This document shows, one piece after another, positions 48,818-59,538 of a stretch of 64,000 nt of DNA (positions are counted from its first letter, which is position 1; each line of letters starts with the position of its first letter). This DNA is from SZAS-103 sp036496805 (lineage in GTDB: Bacteria; Pseudomonadota; Gammaproteobacteria; Xanthomonadales; Xanthomonadaceae): the NCBI GenBank assembly GCA_036496805.1, contig DASXKN010000029.1, forward strand, positions 62,001 through 126,000, written 5' to 3'. Below the pieces are notes generated by a model. It had not been told where the DNA came from, did not search any database, and saw nothing but the letters and a program-made list of their open reading frames with translations. A program made the translations under genes and the position numbers.

Positions 48818-50074
48818 ATGAGCGATCCGAATCCCTCCGCCGTCCCTGCCAGCGCCCCCGCCAAGCCCGCCCGCCGCGGCGCCGCGCTGCGCATCCTGCT
48901 GCTCGTGGTCGTCGTGGCCGCGATCGGCTGGACCGCCTGGTATTACCTCGACGGCCGCTGGTACGAGCAGACCGACGACGCCTACGTCAATGGCAACGTC
49001 GTGCAGATCACGCCGCTGGTTCCTGGCACCGTGGTCAGCATCGGCGCCGACGACGGCCAGCTCGTGCACGAGGGCCAGGTGATGGTGCAGCTCGATTCCA
49101 ACGACATGCAGACCGCGCTGGCGCAGACCGAAGCGGCACTGGCGCGCACCGTTCGCCAGGTGCGTGGCATGTACAACGGCGTCGACAGCTCGCAGGCCGT
49201 CCTCGCCACCCGTCGCGCCGACCTCGAGCGCGCGCAGGTCGACTACACGCGCCGCAAGAACCTCGCGACCACCGGTGCGATCTCGGCCGAAGAACTCTCG
49301 CATGCCAGCGACGCGCTCGCCGCCGCGCAGGCCGCTGTCGACGCCGCCGCGCAGAAGCTCGCCAGCGACAGCGCGATGCTCGACAACGCCGGCGTCGCCA
49401 ACCAGCCCGACGTGCAGACCGCCGCCGCCGCGCTGCGCCAGGCCTACATCAACAACGCGCGCACGCGGATCGTCGCGCCGGTGACCGGCTATGTCGCGCG
49501 CCGCTCGGTGCAGCTCGGCCAGCGCGTGCAGCAGGGCGCCCCGCTGATGGCGGTGGTGCCGCTGGACCAGGTCTGGGTCGACGCCAACTTCAAGGAAACC
49601 CAACTCCGGCAGATGCGCCTCGGCCAGCCGGTCACGCTCCATTCGGACATCTACGGCGGTGGCATCGACTACAAGGGCACCGTCGCCAGCCTCGGCATCG
49701 GCACCGGCAGCGCGTTCTCGCTGCTGCCCGCGCAGAACGCCAGCGGCAACTGGATCAAGATCGTCCAGCGCCTGCCGGTGCGCATCGCGCTCGACGCCGA
49801 CCAGGTGCACAAGCATCCGTTGCGGATCGGCCTGTCGATGTCCGTCGAAGTGGACCTGCACGGCGACGGCGAACTGCTGCCGGCGAAGGCCGTCGGCCAG
49901 CCCGTGCTGACCACCGACGTGTACCAGCAGCAGGTGCACGAGGCCGATGCGCTGGTGCAGAAGATCATCCAGGAGAACATCCCGGCATCCGCGCACGCGG
50001 CGACTGCGCATGCGATGACTGAGCATTCGATGACAGCAGGCGTCGCCTCGGCGCACGCGAAAGCGAATCGCTGA
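48818..50074 (+). CDS. emrA: EmrA-type membrane fusion protein
   Basis: EmrA bridges the inner-membrane MFS pump and the outer-membrane duct. The 418-residue product has one N-terminal membrane helix (about 23-43) and then YEQTDDAYVNGNVVQITPLVPGTV, the lipoyl half-domain signature. A long coiled-coil hairpin (about 100-220) follows, then the second lipoyl half TRIVAPVTGYVARRSVQLGQRV and a beta-barrel DQVWVDANFKETQL. The tail is His/Ala-rich (ASAHAATAHAMTEH). The gene is 49 bases after the channel gene and 10 bases before emrB. Confidence 0.95.
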   Translation: MSDPNPSAVPASAPAKPARRGAALRILLLVVVVAAIGWTAWYYLDGRWYEQTDDAYVNGNVVQITPLVPGTVVSIGADDGQLVHEGQVMVQLDSNDMQTALAQTEAALARTVRQVRGMYNGVDSSQAVLATRRADLERAQVDYTRRKNLATTGAISAEELSHASDALAAAQAAVDAAAQKLASDSAMLDNAGVANQPDVQTAAAALRQAYINNARTRIVAPVTGYVARRSVQLGQRVQQGAPLMAVVPLDQVWVDANFKETQLRQMRLGQPVTLHSDIYGGGIDYKGTVASLGIGTGSAFSLLPAQNASGNWIKIVQRLPVRIALDADQVHKHPLRIGLSMSVEVDLHGDGELLPAKAVGQPVLTTDVYQQQVHEADALVQKIIQENIPASAHAATAHAMTEHSMTAGVASAHAKANR

Positions 50075-50084
50075 GTCGCCGACG

Positions 50085-51644
50085 ATGTCCGCCGTAGCCG
50101 CCTCTGCCGCGCCCGCCGAAGGGTTCAAGCCGCCGAGCCTCGCGCTGGCGACGGTCGGCCTGTCGCTGGCGACCTTCATGCAGGTGCTCGACATCACGAT
50201 CGCCAACGTCTCGTTGCCGACGATCTCGGGCAACCTCGGTGCGAGCGCTTCGCAGGCGACCTGGGTGATCACCTCGTTCGCGGTCAGCAACGCGATCGCG
50301 CTTCCGCTGACCGGCTGGCTGAGCAAGCGCTTCGGCGAAGTGAAGATGTTCATCTACGCCACCCTGATGTTCTCGGTGGCATCGCTGCTGTGCGGCGTGG
50401 CGCAGAGCATGGGCATGCTGGTGGTTGCGCGGGCGTTGCAGGGCTTCGTCGCCGGGCCGATGTACCCGCTCACCCAGAGCCTGCTGGTATCGATCTATCC
50501 GCGCGAGAAACGCGGCATGGCGCTCGCCCTGCTGGCGATGGTCACCGTGGTCGCGCCGATCGCCGGGCCGATCCTGGGTGGTTACATCACCGACAACTAC
50601 AGTTGGCCGTGGATCTTCTTCATCAACGTGCCGATCGGCATCTTCGCCAGCACGGTGATCCGCAACCAGCTCGCCGGTCGACCCGATCCGACCGAGCGCG
50701 CACCGATCGACTACATCGGCCTGATCACCCTGATCATCGGCGTCGGCGCGCTGCAGGTGCTGCTCGACCTGGGCAACGACGACGACTGGTTCCACTCGAC
50801 CCATATCGTCGTGCTCGCCGTGGTCTCTGCGATCGCGCTGACGATCTTCGTGATCTGGGAGCTCACCGAGAAGCACCCGCTGGTCGACCTGAGCCTGTTC
50901 CGCCACCGCAACTTCCGGGTGGGCACGATCGCCCTGATCGTCGCCTACGCGGCGTTCTTCTCGGTCGGCCTGCTGATGCCGATCTGGCTCCAGACCGACC
51001 TCGGCTACACGCCGATCTGGGCGGGCCTGGCGACCGCGCCGCTGGGCGTGCTGCCGGTCTTCCTCGCGCCCCTGGTCGGCAAGTACGCGCCGCGTTTCGA
51101 CCTGCGCATGATCGCGAGCTTCGCCTTCGTGGTGATGGCGATGACGAGTTTCATGAGGGCCGGATTCAACCTCGACGTGACCTTCAACGAGATCGCCGGC
51201 ATCCAGCTGTTCATGGGCGTCGGCGTGGCGCTGTTCTTCATGCCGGTGCTGACGATCCTGCTGTCCGACCTGGACGGTAGAGAGATCGCGTCGGGCTCGG
51301 GACTGGCGACCTTCCTGCGCACGCTCGGCGGCAGCTTCGCGGCCTCGATCACCACCTTCATCTGGAACAACCGCACCGTGGTGCACCACGCCCAGATCGC
51401 CGAAAGCATCAGCGTCTACAAGCCGGCCTCGTACAACGCGGTGCTGGCGATGGGGCAGGGCGACCTGCAGCATGGCGCGGCCCTGATGGACTACATGATC
51501 ACGCGGCAGGCCTCGCAGATCGGCTTCAACGAGATCTTCTACGCACTGGGCTGGATCTTCCTCGTCATCATCGCCCTGATGTGGTTCGCAAGACCGCCGT
51601 TCGGCGGAGGACCGGCGGCAGCGGCGGGCGGCGGCGGTCATTGA
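50085..51644 (+). CDS. emrB: EmrB-type MFS multidrug exporter (DHA2, 14 TM)
   Basis: The 519-residue proton-driven exporter has about 14 membrane helices. FMQVLDITIANVSLPTISGNLG is DHA2 motif D1. WLSKRFGEVK is the motif A region, ALQGFVAGPMYPLTQSLL is motif B, and AIAGPILGGYITDNYSWPWIFFINVPIG is motif C plus the DHA2 signature. EmrB pumps expel hydrophobic drugs and uncouplers. The order marR-duct-emrA-emrB gives a complete tripartite system under a local regulator. Confidence 0.96.
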   Translation: MSAVAASAAPAEGFKPPSLALATVGLSLATFMQVLDITIANVSLPTISGNLGASASQATWVITSFAVSNAIALPLTGWLSKRFGEVKMFIYATLMFSVASLLCGVAQSMGMLVVARALQGFVAGPMYPLTQSLLVSIYPREKRGMALALLAMVTVVAPIAGPILGGYITDNYSWPWIFFINVPIGIFASTVIRNQLAGRPDPTERAPIDYIGLITLIIGVGALQVLLDLGNDDDWFHSTHIVVLAVVSAIALTIFVIWELTEKHPLVDLSLFRHRNFRVGTIALIVAYAAFFSVGLLMPIWLQTDLGYTPIWAGLATAPLGVLPVFLAPLVGKYAPRFDLRMIASFAFVVMAMTSFMRAGFNLDVTFNEIAGIQLFMGVGVALFFMPVLTILLSDLDGREIASGSGLATFLRTLGGSFAASITTFIWNNRTVVHHAQIAESISVYKPASYNAVLAMGQGDLQHGAALMDYMITRQASQIGFNEIFYALGWIFLVIIALMWFARPPFGGGPAAAAGGGGH

Positions 51645-51719
51645 ACCGTCGCAGTCCGTCGTTCGGTTAGCATGCCGATTCCCCCGAACCCGACCCGCAG
51701 AAACTTCACCGGAGTCCCC

Positions 51720-53612
51720 ATGCGTCCGATCGCATTCGCACCGTCGCTGCTGTTCCTCGCCATCGCGGCCGCGCAGGCCGATGTGCCGGCTCCGGTCGAC
51801 ACGCCCTATCCGGGCACGATCGCGATCGGCGTCGACGCCACCGACCTCGCGCAACGCATCTTCCGGGTGAAGGAAACCGTGCCGGCGCAGCCGGGCGAGC
51901 TGACCTTGCTGCTTCCGCAATGGCTGCCGGGCAACCACGCGCCGAACGGGCCGATCGACAAGATCGCCGGCCTCGTCGTCACTGCCAACGGCCAGCGCCT
52001 CGTGTGGAAACGCGACACCCTGAACGTCTTCGCCTTCCACATCGATGTGCCGCAGGGCGCGACCAGCATCGATGTCCAGTACCAGTACATCACGCCCACC
52101 GACAGCGCGCAGGGCCGGGTGGTGATGACGCCGAACATGCTCAACCTGCAATGGAACGCGGTCGTGCTGTATCCGGCCGGCCACTACGCGAGCCGCATCG
52201 ACTACGACGCCAGCGTGACGTATCCCGCGGGCTGGCAGGCCTTCAGCGCGCTCGACGTCGACCATCGCGATGGCGACACCGTGCACTACAAATCGGTGCC
52301 ACTCGACATCCTCGTCGATTCGCCGGTCTACGCGGGCCGCTACGCGAAGCAGTTCGACCTCGCGCCCGGCGCGAAGGTGCCGGTGCACCTGGATGTCGTC
52401 GCCGACGCGGCGAAGTACCTCGACGCCAAGCCGGCGCACCTCGCGCAGCATCGCGAACTGGTGAAGCAGGCGCTCGCGCTGTATGGCGCGCAACATTACG
52501 ACCACTACGACTTCCTGTTCTCGATCTCCGAGCAGATGAGCGGTAATGGTCTCGAACACCAGCGCTCCAGCGAGGATGGCGAGGGCGCCGACTATTTCAG
52601 CGACTGGGATGCGAAGACCGGCAGCAGCGACCTGCTCGGCCACGAGTACACGCACTCCTGGAACGGCAAGTTCCGCCGCCCGGCCGACTTGTGGACGCCC
52701 AACTACAACGTGCCGATGCAGGACAGCCTGCTGTGGGTGTACGAGGGCCAGACGCAGTACTGGGGCAACGTGCTGACCGCGCGTTCGGGCCTGCGTCCGG
52801 CCGAGGCTTCGCGCGACGCGCTGGCCGCGGTTGCGGCCACTTACCGCGATGGCCGTCCCGGCCTCGCCTGGCGAAGCATCCAGGACACCACCAACGATCC
52901 GATCGTCGCCCAGCGCCGCCCCAAGCCGTACACCAACTACCAGCTCCGCGAGGACTACTACAGCGCCGGCCAGATGATCTGGCTGGAGGCCGACGCGCGC
53001 ATCCGCGCGCTCAGCGGCGGCCGCAAGTCGCTGGACGATTTCGCGCGCGCCTTCTTCGGCGTCGACGACGGCGCGTGGAAGAAGCAGGACACCTACACTT
53101 TCGACGACGTCGTCGCGACCCTGGACAAGGTGCAACCGGACGACTGGGCGAAGTTCCTGCGCGACCGCCTCGACGGCAAGCAGCCGCTGACCGGCGGTAT
53201 CGAAGCCAGCGGCTGGCGCTTGGTCTATACCGACGAACCCGGCGCACTCGCCAAGGCGCGCGCGAAGGACGACAAATCCGGTTCGCAGGACTATTTCTAT
53301 TCGCTCGGTTTCTACGTCGACAAGAGCGGCAAGATCGACCAGGTCCGCTGGGACAGCCCGGCCTTCAACGCGGGCATCGGCAGCGGCATGACCCTGGTGG
53401 CCGTGAACGACATGGAGTTCGGCAAGGACGCGCTGTCCGACGCGATCAAGGCCGCGAAGACCGACAAGGCGCCGATCCGCCTGCTGGTGAAGGAGTTCGA
53501 CCACTTCCGCACGATCGCGGTCGACTGGCACGACGGCCTGCGCTACCCGCACCTGGAACGCATCGAAGGCAAGCCCGACCTGCTGACGGCGATTCTCGCG
53601 CCCAGGAAATAA
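51720..53612 (+). CDS. M61-family metallopeptidase with PDZ domain
   Basis: The 630-residue secreted protein has a signal peptide (about 1-21, cleaved before DVPAPV) and the M61 N-terminal beta domain (LLLPQWLPGNHAPNGPI). The zinc site is HEYTH (308-312) with the third ligand Glu342 in LLWVYEGQTQYWG. A C-terminal PDZ domain (about 510-600) contains SLGFYVDKSGKIDQVRWDSPAFNAGIGSGM. Family members are glycyl/alanyl aminopeptidases. The start at 51720 is supported by CGGAG eight bases upstream and by the signal peptide; a further in-frame ATG at 51672 is less likely. It is 75 bases after emrB. Confidence 0.93.
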   Translation: MRPIAFAPSLLFLAIAAAQADVPAPVDTPYPGTIAIGVDATDLAQRIFRVKETVPAQPGELTLLLPQWLPGNHAPNGPIDKIAGLVVTANGQRLVWKRDTLNVFAFHIDVPQGATSIDVQYQYITPTDSAQGRVVMTPNMLNLQWNAVVLYPAGHYASRIDYDASVTYPAGWQAFSALDVDHRDGDTVHYKSVPLDILVDSPVYAGRYAKQFDLAPGAKVPVHLDVVADAAKYLDAKPAHLAQHRELVKQALALYGAQHYDHYDFLFSISEQMSGNGLEHQRSSEDGEGADYFSDWDAKTGSSDLLGHEYTHSWNGKFRRPADLWTPNYNVPMQDSLLWVYEGQTQYWGNVLTARSGLRPAEASRDALAAVAATYRDGRPGLAWRSIQDTTNDPIVAQRRPKPYTNYQLREDYYSAGQMIWLEADARIRALSGGRKSLDDFARAFFGVDDGAWKKQDTYTFDDVVATLDKVQPDDWAKFLRDRLDGKQPLTGGIEASGWRLVYTDEPGALAKARAKDDKSGSQDYFYSLGFYVDKSGKIDQVRWDSPAFNAGIGSGMTLVAVNDMEFGKDALSDAIKAAKTDKAPIRLLVKEFDHFRTIAVDWHDGLRYPHLERIEGKPDLLTAILAPRK

Positions 53613-53660
53613 GCCAACGGCCGGGGCCCATCCGGCCAGAGCACGAATTTGCCCTTTTCG

Positions 53661-53688
53661 CCGTTCGTGGTGAGCCTGTCGAACCACG
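53661..53688. repeat. Dispersed TTCGTGGTGAGC-type repeat
   Basis: CGTTCGTGGTGAGCCTGTCGAACCACG-like sequence with short inverted ends (CGTGGT / ACCACG) lies between the convergent M61 and ABC-transporter genes. The unit is one I know as a very common intergenic repeat in many proteobacteria. It may help end both transcripts; that is inference. Confidence 0.6.
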
Positions 53689-53736
53689 CTCCTGTCGATC
53701 GTGGCCCCTATCCAGCACGCGACGCCCACGCAGTCG

Positions 53737-55566
53737 CTACGCCAGCGCCTCGGCCTCGCGTTCCTGCAACTGCAGTTTCCACATCGCCGCGTAGGCGCCG
53801 CCCTTCGCGAGCAGCGCGGCGTGGGTGCCGCGCTCGACGATGCGGCCGGCGTCCATCACCAGGATCTCGTCGGCGTCCATCACGGTCGACAGGCGGTGCG
53901 CGATGACGAGCGTGGTACGACCGACGGCGATGCGGTCGAGCTCGGCCTGGATCGCCTGTTCGGATTTCGAGTCCAGAGCCGAAGTCGCCTCGTCGAAGAT
54001 CAGGATCGCCGGGTTCTTCAGCAGCGCGCGCGCGATCGCCACGCGCTGCTTCTCGCCGCCGGAGAGCTTGAGACCGCGCTCGCCGACCTCGCTCTCGTAA
54101 CCGTCGGGCAGGGAGACGATCAGTTCGTGGATGTGCGCGGCGCGCGCGACGGCCTCGACTTCTTCCTTCGTTGCGTCGGGGCGGCCGTAGAGGATGTTGT
54201 AGTAGATCGTGTCGTTGAACAGCACCGTGTCCTGCGGAACGATCGCGATCGCGCCGCGCACGGAAGCCTGGGTGTAGTCGCGCACGTCGCGCAGCGTTCC
54301 GCTGCCGTCGCTGATCGCGATCCGGCCGTCGTCGACGTCGTAGAAGCGGTACAGCAGCCGCGCGAGCGTGGACTTGCCCGATCCGGAATGTCCCACCACG
54401 GCGACCGTGCCGCCCGGCGGGATCTCGAAGCTGGTGTCGTGCAGGATGACCCGGCGCGGGTCGTAGCCGAAGCGCACGTTCTCGAAGGCCACGCGCGGGC
54501 GCTGGGTGACGAGCGGCACGGCATCGGCGCGGTCCTGCACGTCCTGGCGCTCGTCGAGCAGGCCGAACAGGCGTTCGAGGTTGGTGAAGGCGGCCTTGAC
54601 CTCGCGATACATCATGCCCAGCAGGTTCAGCGGCGCCGACAGCTGCAACAGGTAGGCGTTGACCAGGACCATGTCGCCGACCGTCATCGTTCCGGCGACC
54701 ACGCCCTGCGCCGCGCGCCACATCATCGCGGTGACGCCGATGGCGATGATCGTGCTCTGGCCGAGGTTGAGCACGGCCAGGGTCTTGCGCGCCTTGACGT
54801 TGGCGTTTTCCAGATGGACCAGGTTGGCATCGTAGCGGCGTGCCTCGTGCTCCTCGTTGCCGAAGTACTTGACCGTCTCGTAGTTGAGCAGGGAGTCGAC
54901 CGCGCGTTCGTTCGCGCGGGTGTCGGCCTCGACCGAAGCGCGGTAGTAGCGCGTGCGCCAGTCGGTGATCGCGAAGGTGAACACCGAGTAGGCGACCAGG
55001 GTCGCCATGGTGATGCCGGCAAAGCCCCAGTCGTACTTCCAGACCAGCACCCCGGTGACCATCGCGATTTCGACGATCGTCGGCAGGATCGTGTAGAGCG
55101 TCCAGTCGAGCAGGTCGGAGATCGCGCCGCCGCCGCGCTCGACGTCGCGCGCGACGCCGCCGGTGCGCCGCGCGAGGTGGAACTTCAGCGACAGCGCGTG
55201 CAGGTGGCGGAACACCTGCAGCGTCACCTGCCGCGACACCCGCGCCATCACCCGCGCGAAGACCACCTGGCGCAGCTCGGTGAACAGGGTCACCGCGATC
55301 CGCGAGCCGCCGTAGGCGATGAGCAGGGCGATCGGCAGCACCACCATCGTGTGCGCTCCGCCGAGCCCGTCGACCAGTGCCTTGAGCACCATCGGCACGG
55401 CGAGGTTGGCGAACTTGCCGACCAGCACCATCGCCAGCGCCAGCGCGATGCGCGGGGCGTAGGGCTTGAGGAAGGGCAGCAGGTCGCGCAGCACCTGCAT
55501 CTCGCTGCGCGCGTTCTTCGCCTTGGCGACGGGGGCGTCGCCGGCGCTGGATTCGTCGGGGGTCAT
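53737..55566 (-). CDS. Atm1/HMT-type ABC exporter (fused membrane and ATPase domains)
   Basis: The 609-residue half-transporter has six membrane helices (about 30-310). Its ATPase domain shows Walker A GHSGSGKST, signature LSGGEKQRV and Walker B AILIFDEATSALDS, with H-loop VIAHRLSTV. TRANERAVDSLLNYETVKYFGNEEHEARRY is the glutathione-contact region characteristic of the Atm1/ABCB7 (heavy-metal tolerance) subfamily. The likely substrate is a glutathione-linked metal or sulfur compound, by family only. Start alternatives are ATG 55566 (chosen), ATG 55584 and TTG 55608. Confidence 0.92.
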   Translation of the reverse strand: MTPDESSAGDAPVAKAKNARSEMQVLRDLLPFLKPYAPRIALALAMVLVGKFANLAVPMVLKALVDGLGGAHTMVVLPIALLIAYGGSRIAVTLFTELRQVVFARVMARVSRQVTLQVFRHLHALSLKFHLARRTGGVARDVERGGGAISDLLDWTLYTILPTIVEIAMVTGVLVWKYDWGFAGITMATLVAYSVFTFAITDWRTRYYRASVEADTRANERAVDSLLNYETVKYFGNEEHEARRYDANLVHLENANVKARKTLAVLNLGQSTIIAIGVTAMMWRAAQGVVAGTMTVGDMVLVNAYLLQLSAPLNLLGMMYREVKAAFTNLERLFGLLDERQDVQDRADAVPLVTQRPRVAFENVRFGYDPRRVILHDTSFEIPPGGTVAVVGHSGSGKSTLARLLYRFYDVDDGRIAISDGSGTLRDVRDYTQASVRGAIAIVPQDTVLFNDTIYYNILYGRPDATKEEVEAVARAAHIHELIVSLPDGYESEVGERGLKLSGGEKQRVAIARALLKNPAILIFDEATSALDSKSEQAIQAELDRIAVGRTTLVIAHRLSTVMDADEILVMDAGRIVERGTHAALLAKGGAYAAMWKLQLQEREAEALA

Positions 55567-55730
55567 GGCCACGACATGGAGCATCGCCGGCCGCGCTTCA
55601 AGGTGCAAGGCGCAGCTGGCAGCGGCTGCTATGCTGGCGCAGCGGCAAGCCGAAGGTCCTGCCCGCCGTTCCGGTGCTTGTGCTGCGACGGGCTGACCAT
55701 TCCGGTTGATCCGCAGCGTGGCTGGGAAAT

Positions 55731-55855
55731 CCCTCTCCCTCCGGGAGAGGGCGCCGAAGGCGGGTGAGGGAAAGACCTGGCCAGTTGCGAATTCGTGGAA
55801 TCGTTTCCGTCTTCCCTCATCCGCCCTTCGGGCACCTTCTCCCGGAGGGAGAAGG
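55731..55855. repeat. Head-to-head palindromic intergenic repeat, pair 1
   Basis: Left arm CCCTCTCCCTCCGGGAGAGG onward (55731-55770) and right arm CCCTCATCCGCCCTTCGGGC onward (55814-55855) are inverted copies of one unit. Each arm contains two small hairpins. Arms are separated by a 43-base variable centre bounded by GAAAGAC. The 332-base spacer 55567-55898 between the ABC exporter and the Bcr/CflA gene holds this element and no gene. Confidence 0.85.
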
Positions 55856-55898
55856 TAGATGCGAGTGCAGCTGGGGCCGAAGATTCACTAGGGTTTTC

Positions 55899-57200
55899 AT
55901 GCGTCCCGATCTTTCCGTTTCCCGCGCCCGGCTGGCCTTCATGCTGGGCGGGCTGGCCATGTTCGGCCCGTTCTCGATCGACACCTTCTTTCCCGCGTTC
56001 GCGGCGATGGAGAAGGACTTCGGCGTGGGCCAGGTGCCGATGCAGCAGACGATCAGCGTCTACCTCATCGCGTATTCGGCGATGTCGCTGTTCCATGGGG
56101 CGTTGTCGGATTCATTCGGAAGACGGAAGGTCATCCTCTCCGGCCTGGCCGTGTTCACCCTTGCTTCGGTTGGCTGCGCGCTCTCGACCACGCTGGCCAC
56201 CCTGCTGGCATTCCGCGCCTTGCAGGGCCTGTCGGCCGGCGTCGGCCTGATCGTCGGCCGCGCGGTGATCCGCGACTGCCTGGACGGGCATGCCGCGCAG
56301 AAGATGATGAGCAATGTCTCGATGATCTTCAGCATCGCGCCGGCGATCGCGCCGATGGTCGGCGGTGCGATCCTCGGATGGGCCGGCTGGCACGGGACGT
56401 TCTGGTTCCTCGTGCTGTTCTCGGTCGTACTCTGGCTGACGACGTTCTTCGCCTTGCCGGAGACGCATCCGCCGGCGGAGCGCACGCGGTTCCATCCGGC
56501 GACCCTGATCGCGACCTACCGCGCGATGCTGGGCAACATGGAGTTCGTGAAACTGGCCGCCGCCGGCTCGATGAACTTCAACGCGTTGTTCCTCTACATC
56601 GCCTCGGTGCCGGTGTTCGTGCCCGAACTGCTGGGGCTGAACGAGCGTCAGTACGGGTGGTTCTTCGCGCCGACCATCGGCGGGATGATGCTCGGTGCCT
56701 TCGTGTCCGGGCGCATGGCAGGGAAGATGAGCGGGCTGCGGATGGCGAACCTGGGCTGGATCGCCGGCGGCCTCGCCGCGGCGTCGAACATCGCCTTCAA
56801 CCTGTTCGCCAGCGACCTGCATCCGCTGGCGTTCCACGCGTTCGGCGCGACCCTGCTGCTGCCGCTGGCGGTGTTGCCGGTCACGGCCACCGCATTCGGG
56901 ATCGCGCTGGTCTTCCCGATCCTCACCCTGGCCCTGCTCGACATGTACCCGCGCCAGCGCGGCGGCGCCTCCTCGGCGCAGGCCTTCATCGGCCTGGTGC
57001 TCAACTCGATCGTCGCCGGCGTGATCGCCTCGACGGTCGCGCCTTCGCACGGCACGCATCTCGGACTGCGGCTGGCGTTGACGGCGTCCGCCTTCACCGC
57101 GGTCGGTTGGCTGCTGTGGCGCGGTCACGCGCGGCGCCACGCGGAACTGCCGCCGGTTCCAGCCGAGGCTGCGGCGTTCGAGCCGACCGACGAGCTGTGA
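55899..57200 (+). CDS. Bcr/CflA-type MFS multidrug exporter (DHA1, 12 TM)
   Basis: The 433-residue protein has twelve hydrophobic segments. MFGPFSIDTFFPAFAAMEKDFGV near the N-terminus is the Bcr/CflA opening. HGALSDSFGRRKVILSGL is MFS motif A, and ALQGLSAGVGLIVGRAVIRD is motif B. Homologues export bicyclomycin, chloramphenicol, sulfonamides or amino acids such as cysteine. The ATG at 55899 is chosen because the open frame upstream of it is repeat sequence. It is convergent with the DUF1304 gene. Confidence 0.93.
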   Translation: MRPDLSVSRARLAFMLGGLAMFGPFSIDTFFPAFAAMEKDFGVGQVPMQQTISVYLIAYSAMSLFHGALSDSFGRRKVILSGLAVFTLASVGCALSTTLATLLAFRALQGLSAGVGLIVGRAVIRDCLDGHAAQKMMSNVSMIFSIAPAIAPMVGGAILGWAGWHGTFWFLVLFSVVLWLTTFFALPETHPPAERTRFHPATLIATYRAMLGNMEFVKLAAAGSMNFNALFLYIASVPVFVPELLGLNERQYGWFFAPTIGGMMLGAFVSGRMAGKMSGLRMANLGWIAGGLAAASNIAFNLFASDLHPLAFHAFGATLLLPLAVLPVTATAFGIALVFPILTLALLDMYPRQRGGASSAQAFIGLVLNSIVAGVIASTVAPSHGTHLGLRLALTASAFTAVGWLLWRGHARRHAELPPVPAEAAAFEPTDEL

Positions 57201-57224
57201 TCGCGCGGCTGCGAACGGTATCGA

Positions 57225-57593
57225 TCAGGACAGCAGGGTGACCGCCAGCGCCGCGATCGCCGGTCCGCCCTGCAGGTAGAGGATGCGCATCTTCACGCTG
57301 TACGCGCCGTAGAGCGCGGCGACGATCACGCAGCCGAGGAAGAAGCACCTGAGCTGGAATGCGACGGCCGCATCGGGATGCAGCAGGCTCCAGACCAGTC
57401 CCGCCGACAGGAAGCCGTTGTAGAGCCCCTGGTTTGCCGCCAGCGACTTGCTCGCCTCGGCGAATTCGGCGGTGAGTCCGAACGCGCGTCGCGTCGCCGG
57501 CTTCGTCCAGGCGAACATTTCCAGGTACAGGAAGTACAGGTGCTCGAAGGCGACCAGGCCCACGAGGATCGTTCCCAGCATGTGCATGGCCAT
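57225..57593 (-). CDS. DUF1304 membrane protein
   Basis: This 122-residue protein has four hydrophobic segments. LVGLVAFEHLYFLYLEMFAW, the SLAANQGLYNGFLSAGLVW motif and FFLGCVIVAALYGAYSVK are the recognised DUF1304 pattern (E-H-x-Y..E; NQG.YN). Function is unknown. The start is given at 57593 (MAMHMLG), with 57587 equally possible. The longer open frame reads back into spacer and is Arg-rich, so it was rejected. Confidence 0.88.
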   Translation of the reverse strand: MAMHMLGTILVGLVAFEHLYFLYLEMFAWTKPATRRAFGLTAEFAEASKSLAANQGLYNGFLSAGLVWSLLHPDAAVAFQLRCFFLGCVIVAALYGAYSVKMRILYLQGGPAIAALAVTLLS

Positions 57594-57713
57594 CCCCGTT
57601 CGCGTGACCGAGCGTGTGCGGATCATGTCCCCGCGAACCCGCGCGGGCAAGCTCCGCTTTCGCGCGCACGGATGGTCTTTTTGCTTCAACCCGACAGACG
57701 ACGGCCGGCTTTT

Positions 57714-57837
57714 CCCTTCTCCCTCCGGGAGAAGGTGGTGCGAAGCACCGGATGAGGGAAAGACACATCAGTACGCTCGTTGGCGCGACGCCTTCCCTCA
57801 TCCGCCCTGCGGGCACCTTCTCCCGGAGGGAGAAGGG
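57714..57837. repeat. Head-to-head palindromic intergenic repeat, pair 2
   Basis: Left arm 57714-57758 (CCCTTCTCCCTCCGGGAGAA onward) and right arm 57795-57837 (CCCTCATCCGCCCTGCGGGC onward) are inverted copies of the unit seen at 55731-55855 and 63880-63998. The 36-base centre differs from the other pairs except for the GAAAGAC edge. The 315-base divergent spacer 57594-57908 between DUF1304 and radA holds this element and no gene. Confidence 0.88.
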
Positions 57838-57908
57838 AAATGTTCCCGTCTCGTGCAGCGAGAACGAATGCCGCTAGAGTGTCCGCCTGCCCGATGACGC
57901 TCCGATCC

Positions 57909-59285
<1,377 letters not shown>

Positions 59286-59295
59286 TCTGCGGGCT

Positions 59296-59532
59296 CTACT
59301 TGCGCACAATTTGAAATGCAGCGCCGGCTAAAAGCGCGCTCGCGACGCCTAGAAAAATCCAGAACATCACGTCGCCACCATTCTGGATGAAAGCGATGGA
59401 TTCCTTCACAGTGCAATAGGTCTGTATCGGCTCCTTTTCGCTACCGCATTCTGGCGCCGCGAATCGCCAAAATAGGCCGATCCATAGGATTCCCAAAGCG
59501 ACGAGCCAGGCTGTTTTTTCTGATCTGGTCAT
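59296..59532 (-). CDS. Hypothetical small two-helix membrane protein
   Basis: The 78-residue frame has two hydrophobic helices (about 7-24 and 54-74) linked by a polar loop with two cysteines (PECGSEKEPIQTYC) that could form a disulfide. Its base composition is clearly lower in GC than radA and the YpjD-like gene on either side. It ends 10 bases from the convergent radA and begins six bases after the YpjD-like stop. No family is recognised. Confidence 0.5.
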   Translation of the reverse strand: MTRSEKTAWLVALGILWIGLFWRFAAPECGSEKEPIQTYCTVKESIAFIQNGGDVMFWIFLGVASALLAGAAFQIVRK

Positions 59533-59538
59533 TTTGGC

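Noticed and set aside
49965..53729. 1254-codon minus-strand open frame opposite emrB and the M61 peptidase gene
   Set aside because: Antisense of two well-supported genes; Arg/His/Asp-rich low-complexity translation.
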